This document shows, one piece after another, positions 16,676-27,092 of a DNA stretch of 64,000 nucleotides. The translations under genes and the position numbers were made by a program. Numbering within the stretch: the stretch's first letter is position 1; every line of letters begins with the position of its first letter. This DNA comes from Paludibaculum fermentans (GTDB taxonomy: Bacteria; Acidobacteriota; Terriglobia; Bryobacterales; Bryobacteraceae), in contig NZ_CP063849.1 in the NCBI RefSeq assembly GCF_015277775.1, forward strand, positions 8,571,501 to 8,635,500, read 5' to 3'. The notes under the pieces are model-generated. The model had not been told where the DNA came from and did no database searches. It saw only the letters and a program-made list of their open reading frames with translations.

Positions 16676-18733
16676 ATGAGATTCTGGCTCGTATTCCTCA
16701 GCGCCCTCTGCGTCGTGGCCCAGAACAAGCCACCAGCCTCCGCCGTTCACCCCATCACCGAGACATTGCATGGCACGGCGGTGACCGATCCTTACCGCTG
16801 GCTGGAAGATCAGCAGAGTCCCGAAACACGCGCCTGGATCGACACCCAGATGAAGTATACGCGGGCCGCCCTGGATCCCCTGCCGCAAAGGCCGCGCTGG
16901 AAGGCCCGGCTCACCGAGTTGCACCGTACGGAGACCACCGGCCTGCCCCGCGAAAGGGGCGGAAAGTACTTCTTCGAAAAGCGAGGCGCGAGCGAGAACC
17001 GGGCCTCCATCTGCGTTCGGCGGTCGCTGGAGGGGCCTGACGAAGTCCTGGTGGACCCAGCCGCTGTTTCAAAGGACGAAACGGTCAGCGTCGACCTTCT
17101 GGACGTCACGCCGGATGGCAAACTGCTGGCCTTTGGCGTCAGGAAAGGCGGGGCGGACGAGTATGAAGTGCTGCTGCTGGATGTGGATCGCCGGCAGCCG
17201 TTGCCGGACCACCTGCCGCCAATGCACTACATCAACGTGCTGCTGGTGCCCGACCACTCCGGAATCTACTTCACAGACCTCGATCCCGGCAAGGGTCCGC
17301 GCGCCTTCTTCCGGCCCCTGGGCCGCGAAAACGTGGAGCCGAAGCAGATCTTCGGTCAGGGCTTCGGCGCGGAGTACATCCTGGAGGCGAATCTCTCAGA
17401 AGACGGGCGCTTCCTGACACTGAACATGGTGCAGGGGTCCGCCGGCAACCGGACCGAAGTCTGGCTGCTGGACCGCCTGAAGGGTGGACGGCCGCAGCCG
17501 ATTGTGCGGGACCTGGATGCGCGCACCTATGGATTCGTCAGCGGCGGCAGGCTCTTCCTGATAACGAACTGGCAGGCGCCCCGAAGCAGGGTCTTCGTCG
17601 TGAATCCGGAGCAGCCGCAGCGGTTCTTCTGGAAGCTGATTGTGCCGGAAGCGCCGTGGAATCTCGAGAGCCTGGACGTGGCGGGTGAGCGGCTGCTGGT
17701 GTCCTATACGCGCAACGCCAGCTCCCTGGTGATGGTTCTGGAAGCCGACGGGCGCTACGCCGGAGAGGCGGAACTGCCCGGCCTGGGAGCGCTGAGCGGT
17801 GTCTCCGGCCGCTGGGGGTCGAAGGAGTTCTTTGCCGGCTACGAGTCATTCACCACACCGGCCATGGTCCTGCGGTTTGACGCGAAGACCCTGGCGCGCA
17901 CCACGTGGTATCGCAATCCGGTGCCGGTGGACAGCAATGCCTTCGAGTCGAAGCAAATCTGGTTCTCGTCCAAAGACGGCACCCGGGTACCGATGTTCGT
18001 TGTGCACAAGAAGGGCCTGCGGCTGGACGGAACGAACCCTACGCTGTTGACCGGCTACGGCGGATTCAACGTGAGCAACACTCCGTACTTCTGGTCGGCT
18101 GGAGTTGCCTGGATGGAACAGGGCGGCGTCCTGGTGAATGCGAATCTGCGGGGCGGCGGCGAGTTCGGCGAAGAGTGGCACCGGGCTGGGATGCTCGCGA
18201 ATAAGCAGAACGTGTTCGACGACTTCATCGCCGCGGCCGAGGAGTTGATCCGTCGGAAGTACACCAGCCCGGGCAAGCTCGCCATCCTGGGCGGCTCCAA
18301 CGGGGGCCTGCTGGTGGGCGCCGCCATGGTGCAGCGGCCGGAACTCTTCCGGGCGGTGGTATGCGAGGTGCCGCTGCTCGACATGCTGCGCTATCAGAAG
18401 TTTCTGGTGGCCGGGCTGTGGGTGCCGGAATATGGCTCCGCCGACGATCCGCGCCAATTCGAGTACCTGCTCCGCTACTCGCCTTACCAGAACGTGAGGG
18501 ACGGGGTGAAGTACCCGGCCGTCCTCTTCGTGACCGGCGATTCGGATACACGCGTGGCTCCGCTGCACGCCAGGAAGATGACGGCGCGGGTCCAGGCGGC
18601 GACCTCCTCCGGACTGCCGGTGCTGTTGCTCTACGACACAAAGACCGGACACTCGGGCGGAAAGCCGGTTTCCCAGCTCATCGAGGACGAAACGGACACC
18701 TTCTCCTTCCTGGCGTGGCAATTAGGCCTCTAG
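16676..18733 (+). CDS. prolyl oligopeptidase family serine peptidase (S9A)
   Basis: 685 residues from the ATG at 16676, with an N-terminal signal peptide (RFWLVFLSALCVVAQ), so probably periplasmic. An N-terminal helical piece (HPITETLHGTAVTDPYRWLEDQ) and a seven-bladed beta-propeller (about 75-400) cap a C-terminal alpha/beta hydrolase. Catalytic triad seen: Ser in GGSNGGLLVGA, Asp in FVTGDSDTRVAPLHARKM, His in KTGHSGGK. It cleaves short peptides after proline. Length matches the family (about 690). It stands alone between the ABC exporter (divergent) and the GH53 gene. Confidence 0.95.
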   Translation: MRFWLVFLSALCVVAQNKPPASAVHPITETLHGTAVTDPYRWLEDQQSPETRAWIDTQMKYTRAALDPLPQRPRWKARLTELHRTETTGLPRERGGKYFFEKRGASENRASICVRRSLEGPDEVLVDPAAVSKDETVSVDLLDVTPDGKLLAFGVRKGGADEYEVLLLDVDRRQPLPDHLPPMHYINVLLVPDHSGIYFTDLDPGKGPRAFFRPLGRENVEPKQIFGQGFGAEYILEANLSEDGRFLTLNMVQGSAGNRTEVWLLDRLKGGRPQPIVRDLDARTYGFVSGGRLFLITNWQAPRSRVFVVNPEQPQRFFWKLIVPEAPWNLESLDVAGERLLVSYTRNASSLVMVLEADGRYAGEAELPGLGALSGVSGRWGSKEFFAGYESFTTPAMVLRFDAKTLARTTWYRNPVPVDSNAFESKQIWFSSKDGTRVPMFVVHKKGLRLDGTNPTLLTGYGGFNVSNTPYFWSAGVAWMEQGGVLVNANLRGGGEFGEEWHRAGMLANKQNVFDDFIAAAEELIRRKYTSPGKLAILGGSNGGLLVGAAMVQRPELFRAVVCEVPLLDMLRYQKFLVAGLWVPEYGSADDPRQFEYLLRYSPYQNVRDGVKYPAVLFVTGDSDTRVAPLHARKMTARVQAATSSGLPVLLLYDTKTGHSGGKPVSQLIEDETDTFSFLAWQLGL

Positions 18734-18775
18734 CGCGGCGGGGCTGTGGTAGTGTTCCGGTGAGAGGAATCGCTC

Positions 18776-19801
18776 ATGCTCCGTGTGTTTGCAGGATTGG
18801 TCCTGCTGGCCGGATTCAGCGCAAAGGCGGCGGATTACGCCGTGGGCGCCGACCTGTCGTTCCTGAAGCAGGCTGAGGATCGGGGCACGCGGTTCAAGGA
18901 GAATGGGGAAGCCAAGCCGGGCCTCCAGATCCTCAAGGACCACGGCTACAACTGGATCCGGCTGCGGCTGTTTCACACGCCGGCGGAGCTGCCGAACAAT
19001 CTCGAATACACCATCGCCACGGCGAAGGCGGCCAAGGCGCTGGGCTACAAGTTCCTGCTGGATTACCACTATTCCGATACGTGGGCCGATCCCGGCAAGC
19101 AGTTCATCCCCAAGGCCTGGGAAGGGTTCAGCCACCAGCAACTCGTCCAGACCGTCTTCGAGTACACTCGCGACACCATGCGTGCTTTCGGGGCAGCCGG
19201 AGTCCTGCCCGATATGGTCCAGGTGGGCAACGAGGTGTCGAACGGCATGCTGTGGCCCGACGGCAGACTGCCGGACCATTGGGATTCGTTCGCGGATCTG
19301 GTGCGGGCCGGGATCAATGGCGTCGACGCGGGGCGGGGCAATGGAACGCGCCCGCGCATCATGGTCCACATCGACAAGGGCGGAGACTGGCAGGCAACCA
19401 AAGCCTTCTTCGACAAGTTCCACCGCTATGGGCTTGGCTATGACGTCATCGGGCAGTCGTACTACCCTTGGTGGCACGGGTCTTTACTGGATCTGAAGGA
19501 AAACCTGGACTTCATGGCGAATGAATATCGAAAAGAGATCATCCTGGTGGAAGTCGCCTACAATTGCCGCCCCGGAGAGTATCTGAACAAGCCCGGCCCA
19601 TTCCCGGAGACCCCCGACGGACAGGCCGCCTTCCTGGAGGAGGTCCAGCGGCTGGTGGTGGCTACGCCCCACGGCTTGGGCAAAGGCATCTTCTGGTGGG
19701 AGCCGGCCGTGACCGGCGGCCTGGAGCGCCGCGGCTTCTTCGATCCGCAATACAACGTCCTGCCGGTGATCAGCGTCTTTGACCGCTGGGTGCGGCACTA
19801 G
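18776..19801 (+). CDS. secreted arabinogalactan endo-beta-1,4-galactanase (GH53)
   Basis: 341 residues with a signal peptide (LRVFAGLVLLAGFSAKAA) and a good ribosome binding site (AGAGGAA). The GH53 TIM barrel hydrolyses beta-1,4-galactan of pectic arabinogalactan. Motifs: YAVGADLSFLKQAED at the first strand, GYNWIRLRLF, FLLDYHYSDTWADPGKQ, the acid/base Glu in MVQVGNEVSNGMLWP and the nucleophile Glu in IILVEVAYN; then GKGIFWWEPAV. Length fits a single catalytic domain with no binding module. Together with GH172- and GH5-like genes in the window it suggests a plant-polysaccharide diet. Confidence 0.93.
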   Translation: MLRVFAGLVLLAGFSAKAADYAVGADLSFLKQAEDRGTRFKENGEAKPGLQILKDHGYNWIRLRLFHTPAELPNNLEYTIATAKAAKALGYKFLLDYHYSDTWADPGKQFIPKAWEGFSHQQLVQTVFEYTRDTMRAFGAAGVLPDMVQVGNEVSNGMLWPDGRLPDHWDSFADLVRAGINGVDAGRGNGTRPRIMVHIDKGGDWQATKAFFDKFHRYGLGYDVIGQSYYPWWHGSLLDLKENLDFMANEYRKEIILVEVAYNCRPGEYLNKPGPFPETPDGQAAFLEEVQRLVVATPHGLGKGIFWWEPAVTGGLERRGFFDPQYNVLPVISVFDRWVRH

Positions 19802-19909
19802 TGGCGGCGCCGGCCGTGAGTAATGAAGCCATGCGGATAGCGCGCATGAAAGCCCTGCCAATTCAGACGTCTCAGTGTGATAACCTGAGAAGGAATTTGA
19901 GCGCCAGCG

Positions 19910-20563
19910 ATGCCGGCACGCGTCAGTGAGGCGTTCGTCCTCCGCACCTACCCTTTTCAGGAAGGGGACCTGATTGTCAGTTTCGACACTCGCGATCAGG
20001 GCAAGTTGCGGGGCGTCGCCAAGCGGGCTCGAAAGCCGAAAGGTCCCTTCGGATCTTCGTTGGAACGACTCTCGCAGGTGAGGATTTCCTATTACCAGCG
20101 GGAGGGTGCCGAGTTGGTCCGGATTGACTCCGTGGAACTGATACAGACGCAGTTTGGTCTGTCCAGTTCATACGAGGCCGGCGTGGCGCTCGACTATTTC
20201 GCGGAGGTGTGCGACCACTTGCTACCGCCCTCGGAACCCAACGAGCGGTTCTACCGGCTGATTGGCGCCGTGCTGGCCGAATTGCGCGCGGCGGCGCTGG
20301 ATCAGAGGCCGGCGGCGGTTTGGCGCACCATTATGTATTTCACGTTCTGGGCTGTGCGCTTGTCGGGCTTCCTACCCGAACTCCGGGTGAGCGCCGCCAG
20401 CCGCGAACTGGCTCAGGCCATGGCCGCCCACCCCGTGGCGAACCTGGCCGCCATCGACTGGACCAAGGATACGGCGGCCGACCTGCGCCGCTTCCTCTAC
20501 CGCGAGATTGAATCGCATATCGAGCGCAAGCTCCTCACCGTCCCCCTTATGGAGGCTCTCTAA
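19910..20563 (+). CDS. recO: DNA repair protein RecO
   Basis: 217 residues, a little shorter than the usual 240. N-terminal OB fold (about 1-80) with SEAFVLRTYPFQEGDLIVSF and KGPFGSSLERLSQVRI, then the helical C-terminal domain (VALDYFAEVCDHLLPPSEPNERFYRLI). RecO anneals strands and loads RecA with RecF/RecR in gap repair. No zinc-binding Cys cluster is visible in the C-terminal half. It is followed by glyQ after 9 bases, an arrangement seen in many bacteria. Confidence 0.9.
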   Translation: MPARVSEAFVLRTYPFQEGDLIVSFDTRDQGKLRGVAKRARKPKGPFGSSLERLSQVRISYYQREGAELVRIDSVELIQTQFGLSSSYEAGVALDYFAEVCDHLLPPSEPNERFYRLIGAVLAELRAAALDQRPAAVWRTIMYFTFWAVRLSGFLPELRVSAASRELAQAMAAHPVANLAAIDWTKDTAADLRRFLYREIESHIERKLLTVPLMEAL

Positions 20564-20572
20564 GTTCCCCGC

Positions 20573-21490
20573 ATGGATTCCTATCAGGAGACAATCTTCA
20601 AGCTGAAACGCTTCTGGGCGAAGCACGGCTGTGTCATCCAGGAACCCTATGACATCGAGGTCGGTGCCGGCACCATGTGCCCCGAGACCTTCCTCCGTGT
20701 TCTGGGCCCGAAACCCTATAGCGTCGCCTATGTGCAGCCCTCCCGCCGCCCGGCGGATGGCCGCTATGGCGAAAACCCGAACCGGCTCTACAAGCACTCG
20801 CAACTGCAGGTGATTCTGAAGCCGGCCCCGGCGAATGTCCTCGATCTCTATCTGGAGTCGCTGGAAGCCATCGGCATCAAGCTCGACCAGCACGACCTGA
20901 AGTTCGAGGAAGACAACTGGGAATCACCCACCCTCGGTGCCTGGGGCATCGGCTGGCAGGTGATGATGGACGGCCAGGAGATCACGCAGTTCACCTACTT
21001 CCAGCAGTGCGGCGGTGTGGACCTCGACCTCGTTCCGGCGGAATTAACCTACGGCCTGGAACGGCTGATCGGGTTTCTGCAGGATCGCAAGTCGGTCTAC
21101 GACATCGAGTGGGTGGCCGGCACGACCTATCGCGACGTCCGGTTCCGCGACGAGCAGCAGTTCTCGGTCTATAACTTCGAGAAGGCCGACGTCGGCATGC
21201 TCTGGAAGCTGTTCGACCTGCACGAGGCCGAATCTCAGCGGCTCATCGACGAGTTCCGCGGCCTGGACCCCGAGAAAGACGCCTATGAGAAGAAGCGCTT
21301 CCCGCTGCTCAGCGCCTACGACCACGTGCTGAACTGCTCGCACACCTTCAACCTGCTGGACGCGCGCGGCGCGATTTCGGTGACTGAACGCGTCGGCGTC
21401 ATCGCCAGGGTCCGCAAACTGGCGGTCGGCGTAGCCACCTCCTGGGTGGATCAGCAGACTCTTCTCAACGCCGTCGAGGTGGCCCAATGA
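20573..21490 (+). CDS. glyQ: glycyl-tRNA synthetase alpha subunit
   Basis: 305 residues of the alpha2beta2-type enzyme; the alpha subunit carries the class II catalytic core for glycyl-adenylate formation. Typical sequence: [65 protein letters not shown] and [10 protein letters not shown]. It overlaps glyS by four bases (ATGA), giving a coupled glyQS pair as in most bacteria with this enzyme. Confidence 0.97.
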   Translation: MDSYQETIFKLKRFWAKHGCVIQEPYDIEVGAGTMCPETFLRVLGPKPYSVAYVQPSRRPADGRYGENPNRLYKHSQLQVILKPAPANVLDLYLESLEAIGIKLDQHDLKFEEDNWESPTLGAWGIGWQVMMDGQEITQFTYFQQCGGVDLDLVPAELTYGLERLIGFLQDRKSVYDIEWVAGTTYRDVRFRDEQQFSVYNFEKADVGMLWKLFDLHEAESQRLIDEFRGLDPEKDAYEKKRFPLLSAYDHVLNCSHTFNLLDARGAISVTERVGVIARVRKLAVGVATSWVDQQTLLNAVEVAQ

Positions 21491-23595
21491 GCGAAGTGAA
21501 GCCATTCCTCCTCGAACTCGGTGTGGAAGAGATTCCGCATTGGATGATCGTGCCCGCGCTGGGCGACATGGAACGCCTGTTCCTGGAACTGTGCCAGACG
21601 CACCAACTGGTGCCCGGGGATCTCAAGTTCGACGGCACGCCCCGCCGCCTGGTTCTGCGCGCGGCCGGGCTGCCCGAACGGCAGGCCGATCGTGTCGAGC
21701 TGGTCATGGGACCGCCGAAGTCCGCCGGCGCCGGCGCCGCGATGGGCTTTGCCAAGAAGAACGGGGTCACGGTGGAGCAGCTCTCCACCGAAGTGACGCC
21801 CAAGGGTGAGTACTTCGCCCTAAGCCGCAAGATCGAGGGCCGCGAGGTCCGGCAGATCCTGGCCGAAGCGCTGCCCACGCTGATCTCGAAGATCCCGTGG
21901 CCCAAGGCCATGTACTGGACCGGCAAGGGCGGCACGACGTTCATCCGGCCCATCCGCTGGATCGTTGCCCTGCTGGGCGACTCCGTCGTGGAGTTTGAGC
22001 TGGCCGGCGTCCAGTCGGGCACGCTCTCTCGCGGCCATCGCCGCCTGGGCGCCGATGAGATCGCCTTCGACCACACCAATTACGAAGAGCGCCTGGAGAA
22101 GAACGGAGTCATCCTCTCCGCCGCGAAACGCCGCAAGCGGATCCAGGACGGCATTAAGAAGCTGCTCAAGGGCAAGGGCCTGGAACTGATCGCCGACGAT
22201 TCGCTGTTGGACGACCTGGTGTACCTCACCGAGTATCCGACGCCGATCCTGGGCTCCTTCAATCCCGAGTTTCTCGCCCTGCCGCAGGAAGTCCTCTCCA
22301 CCGTGATGCGCCATCACCAGCGCTACTTCACGATGCGGGACGGCGAGGGCAAGATGGCTCCGCACTTCCTGGCCATCATGAACATGAAGGCCGACAAGAA
22401 GGGCTACGTCGTCAAGGGCAACGAGCGTGTGCTGGAAGCCCGCTTCAACGACGCCCGCTTCTTCTGGGACCAGGATCAAAGCAAGAAGCTGTCCGACCGT
22501 GTCGAGGATCTGGCAAACGTCACGTTCCAGGCCAAGCTTGGTTCCTACAAGGACAAGCGCCTGGGCGTGGAAGCCGGAGTCTGCCGCATCGCCGCGGCCC
22601 TCAATCTCGATACCCGGCTGGCGCGCCGCTCCGCCGAACTCTGCAAGACCGACCTCATGACGGAGATGGTCAAGGAATTGACTGAACTCCAGGGGGTGAT
22701 GGGTGGCCTGTACGCCAAGGTGCAGGGCGAGCCGGACGAAGTCTGGAAGGCGATCTACGAGCATTACGAGCCGGCCAGCATGGAGTCCGAAGTGCCGTCG
22801 AGCGACTACGGCAAGATCCTCTCCATCGCCGACAAGCTCGATTCCCTGGAAGGCTGCTTCGCGCTGGGCATGATCCCCAGCGGTTCGAAGGATCCGTTGG
22901 GCTTGCGCCGGGCGGCTCAAGGCATCGTGAAGACGATCGTCGAAGGCCGGCTACGGCTGAACCTCAAGAAGCTCGTGAACGAGGGCGCGGAGGAGACCAA
23001 CCGTACCTTCCTGCGCATCCGTTCCGACTACAAAGAGGATCGCGCGGCCGACGGCGAGCTGAAGCTAGCCAAACAGATCTGGGAGTTCCTGCTCGACCGC
23101 GTGCGCTACTACTTCCGCGAAGTACGGCACTACGCGTACGACGAGCTCTCCGCCGTGCTGGCGGCCGGTCCCGTGGACCTGGTCGACATCGAATCGCGGC
23201 TGTATGCGTTGAAGCTGGTCCGCCAGACCGAGGAGTTCGAACCCCTGGCGGCGGCGTTCAAGCGCATGCGCAATATCCTCAAGCAGGCCGGCTGGCAGAG
23301 TGGCTCCGTGAACCCGGCGCTGCTCGAAGAGGGCGCGGAACGCGAACTTTTCGACGAGACCAGCCGCGTACTGGCCAAAGTGGCCGTCTACCGCCAGTCG
23401 GAAGACTACATGGCCTCGCTCAATGTGATCTCCACGCTCAAGCCGGCGGTGGATCACTTCTTCGACAAGATTCTGGTGAACGCGCCGGATCCGGCCGTTC
23501 GCGACAACCGGCTCGCCCTGTTGGGCGGGCTCTACAACGAAGTTTCCTCGATCGCCGATTTTTCGGAGATCGTGACCTCATCAACGACCGAATGA
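21487..23595 (+). CDS. glyS: glycyl-tRNA synthetase beta subunit
   Basis: 702 residues, close to the 690 of Escherichia coli GlyS. The beta subunit binds tRNA-Gly. It starts [13 protein letters not shown], has [13 protein letters not shown], the HD-like central region with [15 protein letters not shown] and [12 protein letters not shown]-type segments (seen as [20 protein letters not shown]), [25 protein letters not shown] and a C-terminal DALR-like anticodon-binding helical domain. Coupled to glyQ by ATGA overlap. Confidence 0.97.
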   Translation: MSEVKPFLLELGVEEIPHWMIVPALGDMERLFLELCQTHQLVPGDLKFDGTPRRLVLRAAGLPERQADRVELVMGPPKSAGAGAAMGFAKKNGVTVEQLSTEVTPKGEYFALSRKIEGREVRQILAEALPTLISKIPWPKAMYWTGKGGTTFIRPIRWIVALLGDSVVEFELAGVQSGTLSRGHRRLGADEIAFDHTNYEERLEKNGVILSAAKRRKRIQDGIKKLLKGKGLELIADDSLLDDLVYLTEYPTPILGSFNPEFLALPQEVLSTVMRHHQRYFTMRDGEGKMAPHFLAIMNMKADKKGYVVKGNERVLEARFNDARFFWDQDQSKKLSDRVEDLANVTFQAKLGSYKDKRLGVEAGVCRIAAALNLDTRLARRSAELCKTDLMTEMVKELTELQGVMGGLYAKVQGEPDEVWKAIYEHYEPASMESEVPSSDYGKILSIADKLDSLEGCFALGMIPSGSKDPLGLRRAAQGIVKTIVEGRLRLNLKKLVNEGAEETNRTFLRIRSDYKEDRAADGELKLAKQIWEFLLDRVRYYFREVRHYAYDELSAVLAAGPVDLVDIESRLYALKLVRQTEEFEPLAAAFKRMRNILKQAGWQSGSVNPALLEEGAERELFDETSRVLAKVAVYRQSEDYMASLNVISTLKPAVDHFFDKILVNAPDPAVRDNRLALLGGLYNEVSSIADFSEIVTSSTTE

Positions 23596-23636
23596 ACTCA
23601 TTATTCTGCTGAGAAATTCAGGAGCACGATAGCGCT

Positions 23637-26387
23637 ATGAGCAAATACGTTTATTCCTTCGGCGGCGGGACCGCTGAGGGTGACGGCACGATGAAAGACT
23701 CGCTCGGCGGCAAAGGCGCAGGCCTTGCCTCCATGTGCCGGGCGGGCGTGCCGGTGCCCGGTGGTTTCACCATCATCACCGACGTGTGTAACGTCTTCTT
23801 CGACAACGACAAGAAGGTGCCGAAGGAAGTCGACGAGCAGATCTGGAAAGCTCTGGATCAACTGGAAGCCCTGATGGGCAAGAAGCTGGGCGATGCGGCG
23901 GATCCGCTGCTGTTGAGCGTGCGCTCCGGCGCGAAGTTCTCCATGCCCGGCATGATGAACACGATTCTCAACCTCGGCCTCAACGACAAGACCACCAAGG
24001 GCCTGTCCGACAAGACCGGCAATCCGCGCTTCGCGTACGATTGCTATCGCCGCTTCATCCAGATGTTCGGCGAAGTGGCCTTCGGCGTCGAGATGGAGCA
24101 CTTCGATCATGCCTTCGATACCCTCAAGGCAAAGAAGAAGTACAAGCTCGACACTGAGATGACGGCCGATGACCTCAAGGTCATCGTCGAAGAGTTCAAG
24201 AAGATCTTCAAGAAGCACGCCAAGCGCGACTTCCCGCAGGATGCCCGCGAGCAACTGCTGCTGTCCCGCAACGCCGTGTTTATGTCCTGGTGGGCGCCCA
24301 AGGCGTCCTACTACCGCAAGATGGAGAAGATCTCCGATCGTCTCGGCACCGCCTGCAACATCCAGGCGATGGTCTTCGGCAACATGGGCGACACCTCCGC
24401 CACCGGCGTCGGCTTCACCCGTGACCCCGGTAGCGGCGAGAAGGTGTTCTACGGCGAATTCCTCGTCAACGCCCAGGGCGAAGACGTTGTGGCCGGCATC
24501 CGTACCCCGTCTCCCATCTCCGAACTCAAGGACTGGAACGCGGACGTCTACAACCAGCTTCGCGACATCACGTCGAAGCTCGAGCTGTCCTACAAGGACA
24601 TGCAGGACTTCGAATTCACCGTGCAGGAAGGCGTCCTCTGGATGCTGCAGACCCGCAACGGCAAGCGCACCGGCCCGGCCGCTGTCCGGGTTGCGGTTGA
24701 CATGGTGACCGAAGGCCTGATCGACGAGAAGACGGCCGTCATGCGCGTCGCACCGGCCCAGCTCGACCAGCTGCTGCACCCCGTGTTCGACACCGCTTCC
24801 CTGAAGTCGCTCACCAAGCTCGCCACCGGTATCGACGCCTCCCCCGGCGCCGCCGTCGGCCGCCTGGCCTTCACTTCGGAAGACGCCGTCGAAATGTCGG
24901 CTAAGTCCCCCGTCATCCTCATCCGCAAAGAGACCACGCCGGACGACATCCACGGCATGGACGCCGCCAAGGGCATTCTCACCGCCGTCGGTGGCAAGAG
25001 CTCCCACGCGGCCGTTGTGGCCCGCGGCATGGGCGTTCCCTGCGTCGTCGGCTGCGGCGCCATCTCGATCAACGAGCGCGGCAAGGTCGCGACCGTGAAG
25101 ACGGCCGACAAGACCGTCACCATCAAGGAAGGCGACTGGGTGTCCATCGACGGCGCCACCGGCGGAGTCTATCTCGGCCAGGCTGCCACCAAGGATCCCG
25201 ATCCCAACTCGCCCGTCTTCGCCAAGTTCATGAAGATGGCCGACGTGTTCCGCGGCAAGTTCGGTGTTCGTGCGAACGCCGATATCCCGCGCGACGCGAA
25301 GGCTGCCCGCGCGTTCGGCGCCGAAGGCATCGGCCTGTGCCGCACGGAACACATGTTCTTCGCCGAAGACCGTCTGCCGCACGTCCAGGCCATGATCCTC
25401 ACCGACAACGTGAAGGACCGCACCAAGGCGCTCGCCAAGCTGCTGCCCATGCAGCGCAAGGACTTCGCCGGCCTGTTCGAAGCCATGAACGGCTTCCCGG
25501 TGGTCATCCGCACCCTGGATCCCCCGCTGCACGAGTTCGTCCCCAAGCGCGAAGAGCTGATGGTCGACCTCGCCAAGCTGCCCACCGCCGACATCAAGAC
25601 CAAGAAGGAAATGCTGTCGCGCTACAAGAACTTCGCGCCCGACGTGAAGTCGCTCAAGACCGTGCTGCCCCAGTTGCTGGCCCGTGTCGAACAGCTGCAT
25701 GAGTTCAACCCCATGCTCGGCCACCGCGGCTGCCGTCTCGGTATCACCTATCCCGAGATCACCGAAATGCAGGCCCGCGCTATCTTCGAGGCCGTTGTTC
25801 AGGTCGCGAAGAAGGGCAAGACGGTCATTCCCGAAGTCATGATTCCGCTCATCGGCGGCGTCGAGGAACTCGAGAACCAGAAGAAGATCGTTAAGGCCAT
25901 TGCCGAGGAAGTTCTGGGCAAGGCCGGCCTCAAGAAGCAGAAGTACATGATCGGCACCATGATCGAGATCCCGCGTGCCGCTCTCACCGCCGATCGCGTG
26001 GCCACCGAAGCCGAGTTCTTCTCGTTCGGTACCAACGACCTGACGCAGACCACAATGGGCCTCTCCCGCGACGACTATACGAAGTTCTCGAAGGAGTACG
26101 AAGAGAAGAAGATCTTCAAGAATGACCCGTTCGGCGTCATCGACCGCGAAGGCGTCGGCAAACTGATCAAGCTCGCTGTCGACCTCGGCCGTTCCACCAA
26201 CCCCGAATTGGAAATCGGAATCTGCGGCGAGCACGGCGGTGACCCGAGCTCCGTCGAGTTCTGCTACCAGGTCGGCATGGACTACGTGTCCTGCTCGCCC
26301 TACCGTGTGCCGATCGCCCGTCTCGCGGCTGCCCAGGCAGCCATCGCGAAGAGCGAAGGTTCCGCGGAAGCCAACCGCACCGCGTAG
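23637..26387 (+). CDS. ppdK: pyruvate, phosphate dikinase
   Basis: 916 residues. Interconverts pyruvate + ATP + phosphate with phosphoenolpyruvate + AMP + pyrophosphate. N-terminal ATP-grasp domain (KDSLGGKGAGLASM; RSGAKFSMPGMMNTILNLGLND), the swivelling phosphohistidine domain with catalytic His in GGKSSHAAVVARGMGVPC (about residue 458), and the C-terminal PEP/pyruvate TIM barrel (LCRTEHMFF, NPMLGHRGCRLGI, FFSFGTNDLTQT, and catalytic Cys in GICGEHGG). Codon choice is strongly biased to C-ending codons, as for a highly expressed gene. Monocistronic or last in the glyQS run; ends at a strong terminator. Likely gluconeogenic or PPi-linked glycolytic role. Confidence 0.97.
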   Translation: MSKYVYSFGGGTAEGDGTMKDSLGGKGAGLASMCRAGVPVPGGFTIITDVCNVFFDNDKKVPKEVDEQIWKALDQLEALMGKKLGDAADPLLLSVRSGAKFSMPGMMNTILNLGLNDKTTKGLSDKTGNPRFAYDCYRRFIQMFGEVAFGVEMEHFDHAFDTLKAKKKYKLDTEMTADDLKVIVEEFKKIFKKHAKRDFPQDAREQLLLSRNAVFMSWWAPKASYYRKMEKISDRLGTACNIQAMVFGNMGDTSATGVGFTRDPGSGEKVFYGEFLVNAQGEDVVAGIRTPSPISELKDWNADVYNQLRDITSKLELSYKDMQDFEFTVQEGVLWMLQTRNGKRTGPAAVRVAVDMVTEGLIDEKTAVMRVAPAQLDQLLHPVFDTASLKSLTKLATGIDASPGAAVGRLAFTSEDAVEMSAKSPVILIRKETTPDDIHGMDAAKGILTAVGGKSSHAAVVARGMGVPCVVGCGAISINERGKVATVKTADKTVTIKEGDWVSIDGATGGVYLGQAATKDPDPNSPVFAKFMKMADVFRGKFGVRANADIPRDAKAARAFGAEGIGLCRTEHMFFAEDRLPHVQAMILTDNVKDRTKALAKLLPMQRKDFAGLFEAMNGFPVVIRTLDPPLHEFVPKREELMVDLAKLPTADIKTKKEMLSRYKNFAPDVKSLKTVLPQLLARVEQLHEFNPMLGHRGCRLGITYPEITEMQARAIFEAVVQVAKKGKTVIPEVMIPLIGGVEELENQKKIVKAIAEEVLGKAGLKKQKYMIGTMIEIPRAALTADRVATEAEFFSFGTNDLTQTTMGLSRDDYTKFSKEYEEKKIFKNDPFGVIDREGVGKLIKLAVDLGRSTNPELEIGICGEHGGDPSSVEFCYQVGMDYVSCSPYRVPIARLAAAQAAIAKSEGSAEANRTA

Positions 26388-26401
26388 TTCGAACCCGAGT
26401 C

Positions 26402-26450
26402 GGAGAAAGGGCCGCGCCTCCCATCTGGGGGCCGCGGCCCTTCTCCTTTT
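26402..26450 (+). terminator. rho-independent terminator after ppdK
   Basis: Long hairpin: the arms GGAGAAAGGGCCGCG and CCGCGGCCCTTCTCC pair almost completely around a 15-base loop, followed by TTTT. It starts 14 bases after the ppdK stop and lies between ppdK and the convergent minus-strand gene ending at 26456. Confidence 0.9.
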
Positions 26451-26455
26451 GGGGA

Positions 26456-27079
26456 CTATGCGAGCAAAGCCGCCGACGAGTGGACCCCTGGCGCATACCC
26501 GGACCGGAAACACGCCACCATCGACCACGGCGTCAGCACCTCAGCGGTCTCTCCGCTTCTGCGCGCCCGCCGCCCGACATAGCCCGACGGCGACCACTCC
26601 AGCAGCGAGTCGCCCCTCACGAGGTACAAACCGCCTTCCTGGCGGACAAACGTCCCATCGGGCAGGAGTTCCAGCGGTTCGCGATAGGTGGCCTTCGACC
26701 CATCGGCGTCCATCCGCTCCGCATGCAGCACCCGGTCCATCGCATCCACGTAAAGCCTCTCCCCTGCGACCCGCCCTGGCCACACGCTCAGGAACTTCAG
26801 GAAATCCGCCCGGCGGCACTCCGCGCACGGCCGGTGTCCCGCCGCGAACGCCGTGGCTTCGTCCAGGAAGAACAGTTCCGTATACAATCGCGGCGTCATC
26901 ACTACCCGGCGCCGGTCTTTGAACTGCAGCACGCATGTGATCCATTGCCGGCTTTTGAACGGCCGCACGATCTGCCGGTGCTCGTTGTGGATCGCCCCGC
27001 CGCGATTGCCCATCAGCGTGCCCCGGGCCTCGGTCGCGATCAGCTCTCCTTCGGGCGTCACTCGGTTCTGTAGCGGCAT
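26456..27079 (-). CDS. conserved protein of unknown function with Ada-like RPCxxC motif
   Basis: 207 residues from the ATG at 27079, which has GAGGAG nine bases upstream; the longer open frame overlaps the next gene and is rejected. It belongs to a small conserved cytoplasmic family starting MPLQNRVTPEGELIA. Residues about 72-95, ELFFLDEATAFAAGHRPCAEC, closely resemble the second half of the Ada zinc-binding domain (FFATAEEA..AGFRPCKRC). The other Cys pair of Ada is missing; only one upstream Cys (WITCVLQF) is seen. The C-terminal half (YVDAMDRVLHAERMDADG, WSPSGYVGRRARRS) has no known motif. It is the last of a possible four-gene run headed by the AraC regulator. Confidence 0.7.
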   Translation of the reverse strand: MPLQNRVTPEGELIATEARGTLMGNRGGAIHNEHRQIVRPFKSRQWITCVLQFKDRRRVVMTPRLYTELFFLDEATAFAAGHRPCAECRRADFLKFLSVWPGRVAGERLYVDAMDRVLHAERMDADGSKATYREPLELLPDGTFVRQEGGLYLVRGDSLLEWSPSGYVGRRARRSGETAEVLTPWSMVACFRSGYAPGVHSSAALLA

Positions 27080-27092
27080 CAGCGGTTTCTCC

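Noticed and set aside
23601-26528. A 975-residue open frame on the minus strand across ppdK
   Set aside because: It is the antisense shadow of ppdK, whose protein has every expected motif; the antisense product has no family features and is a GC-codon artefact.
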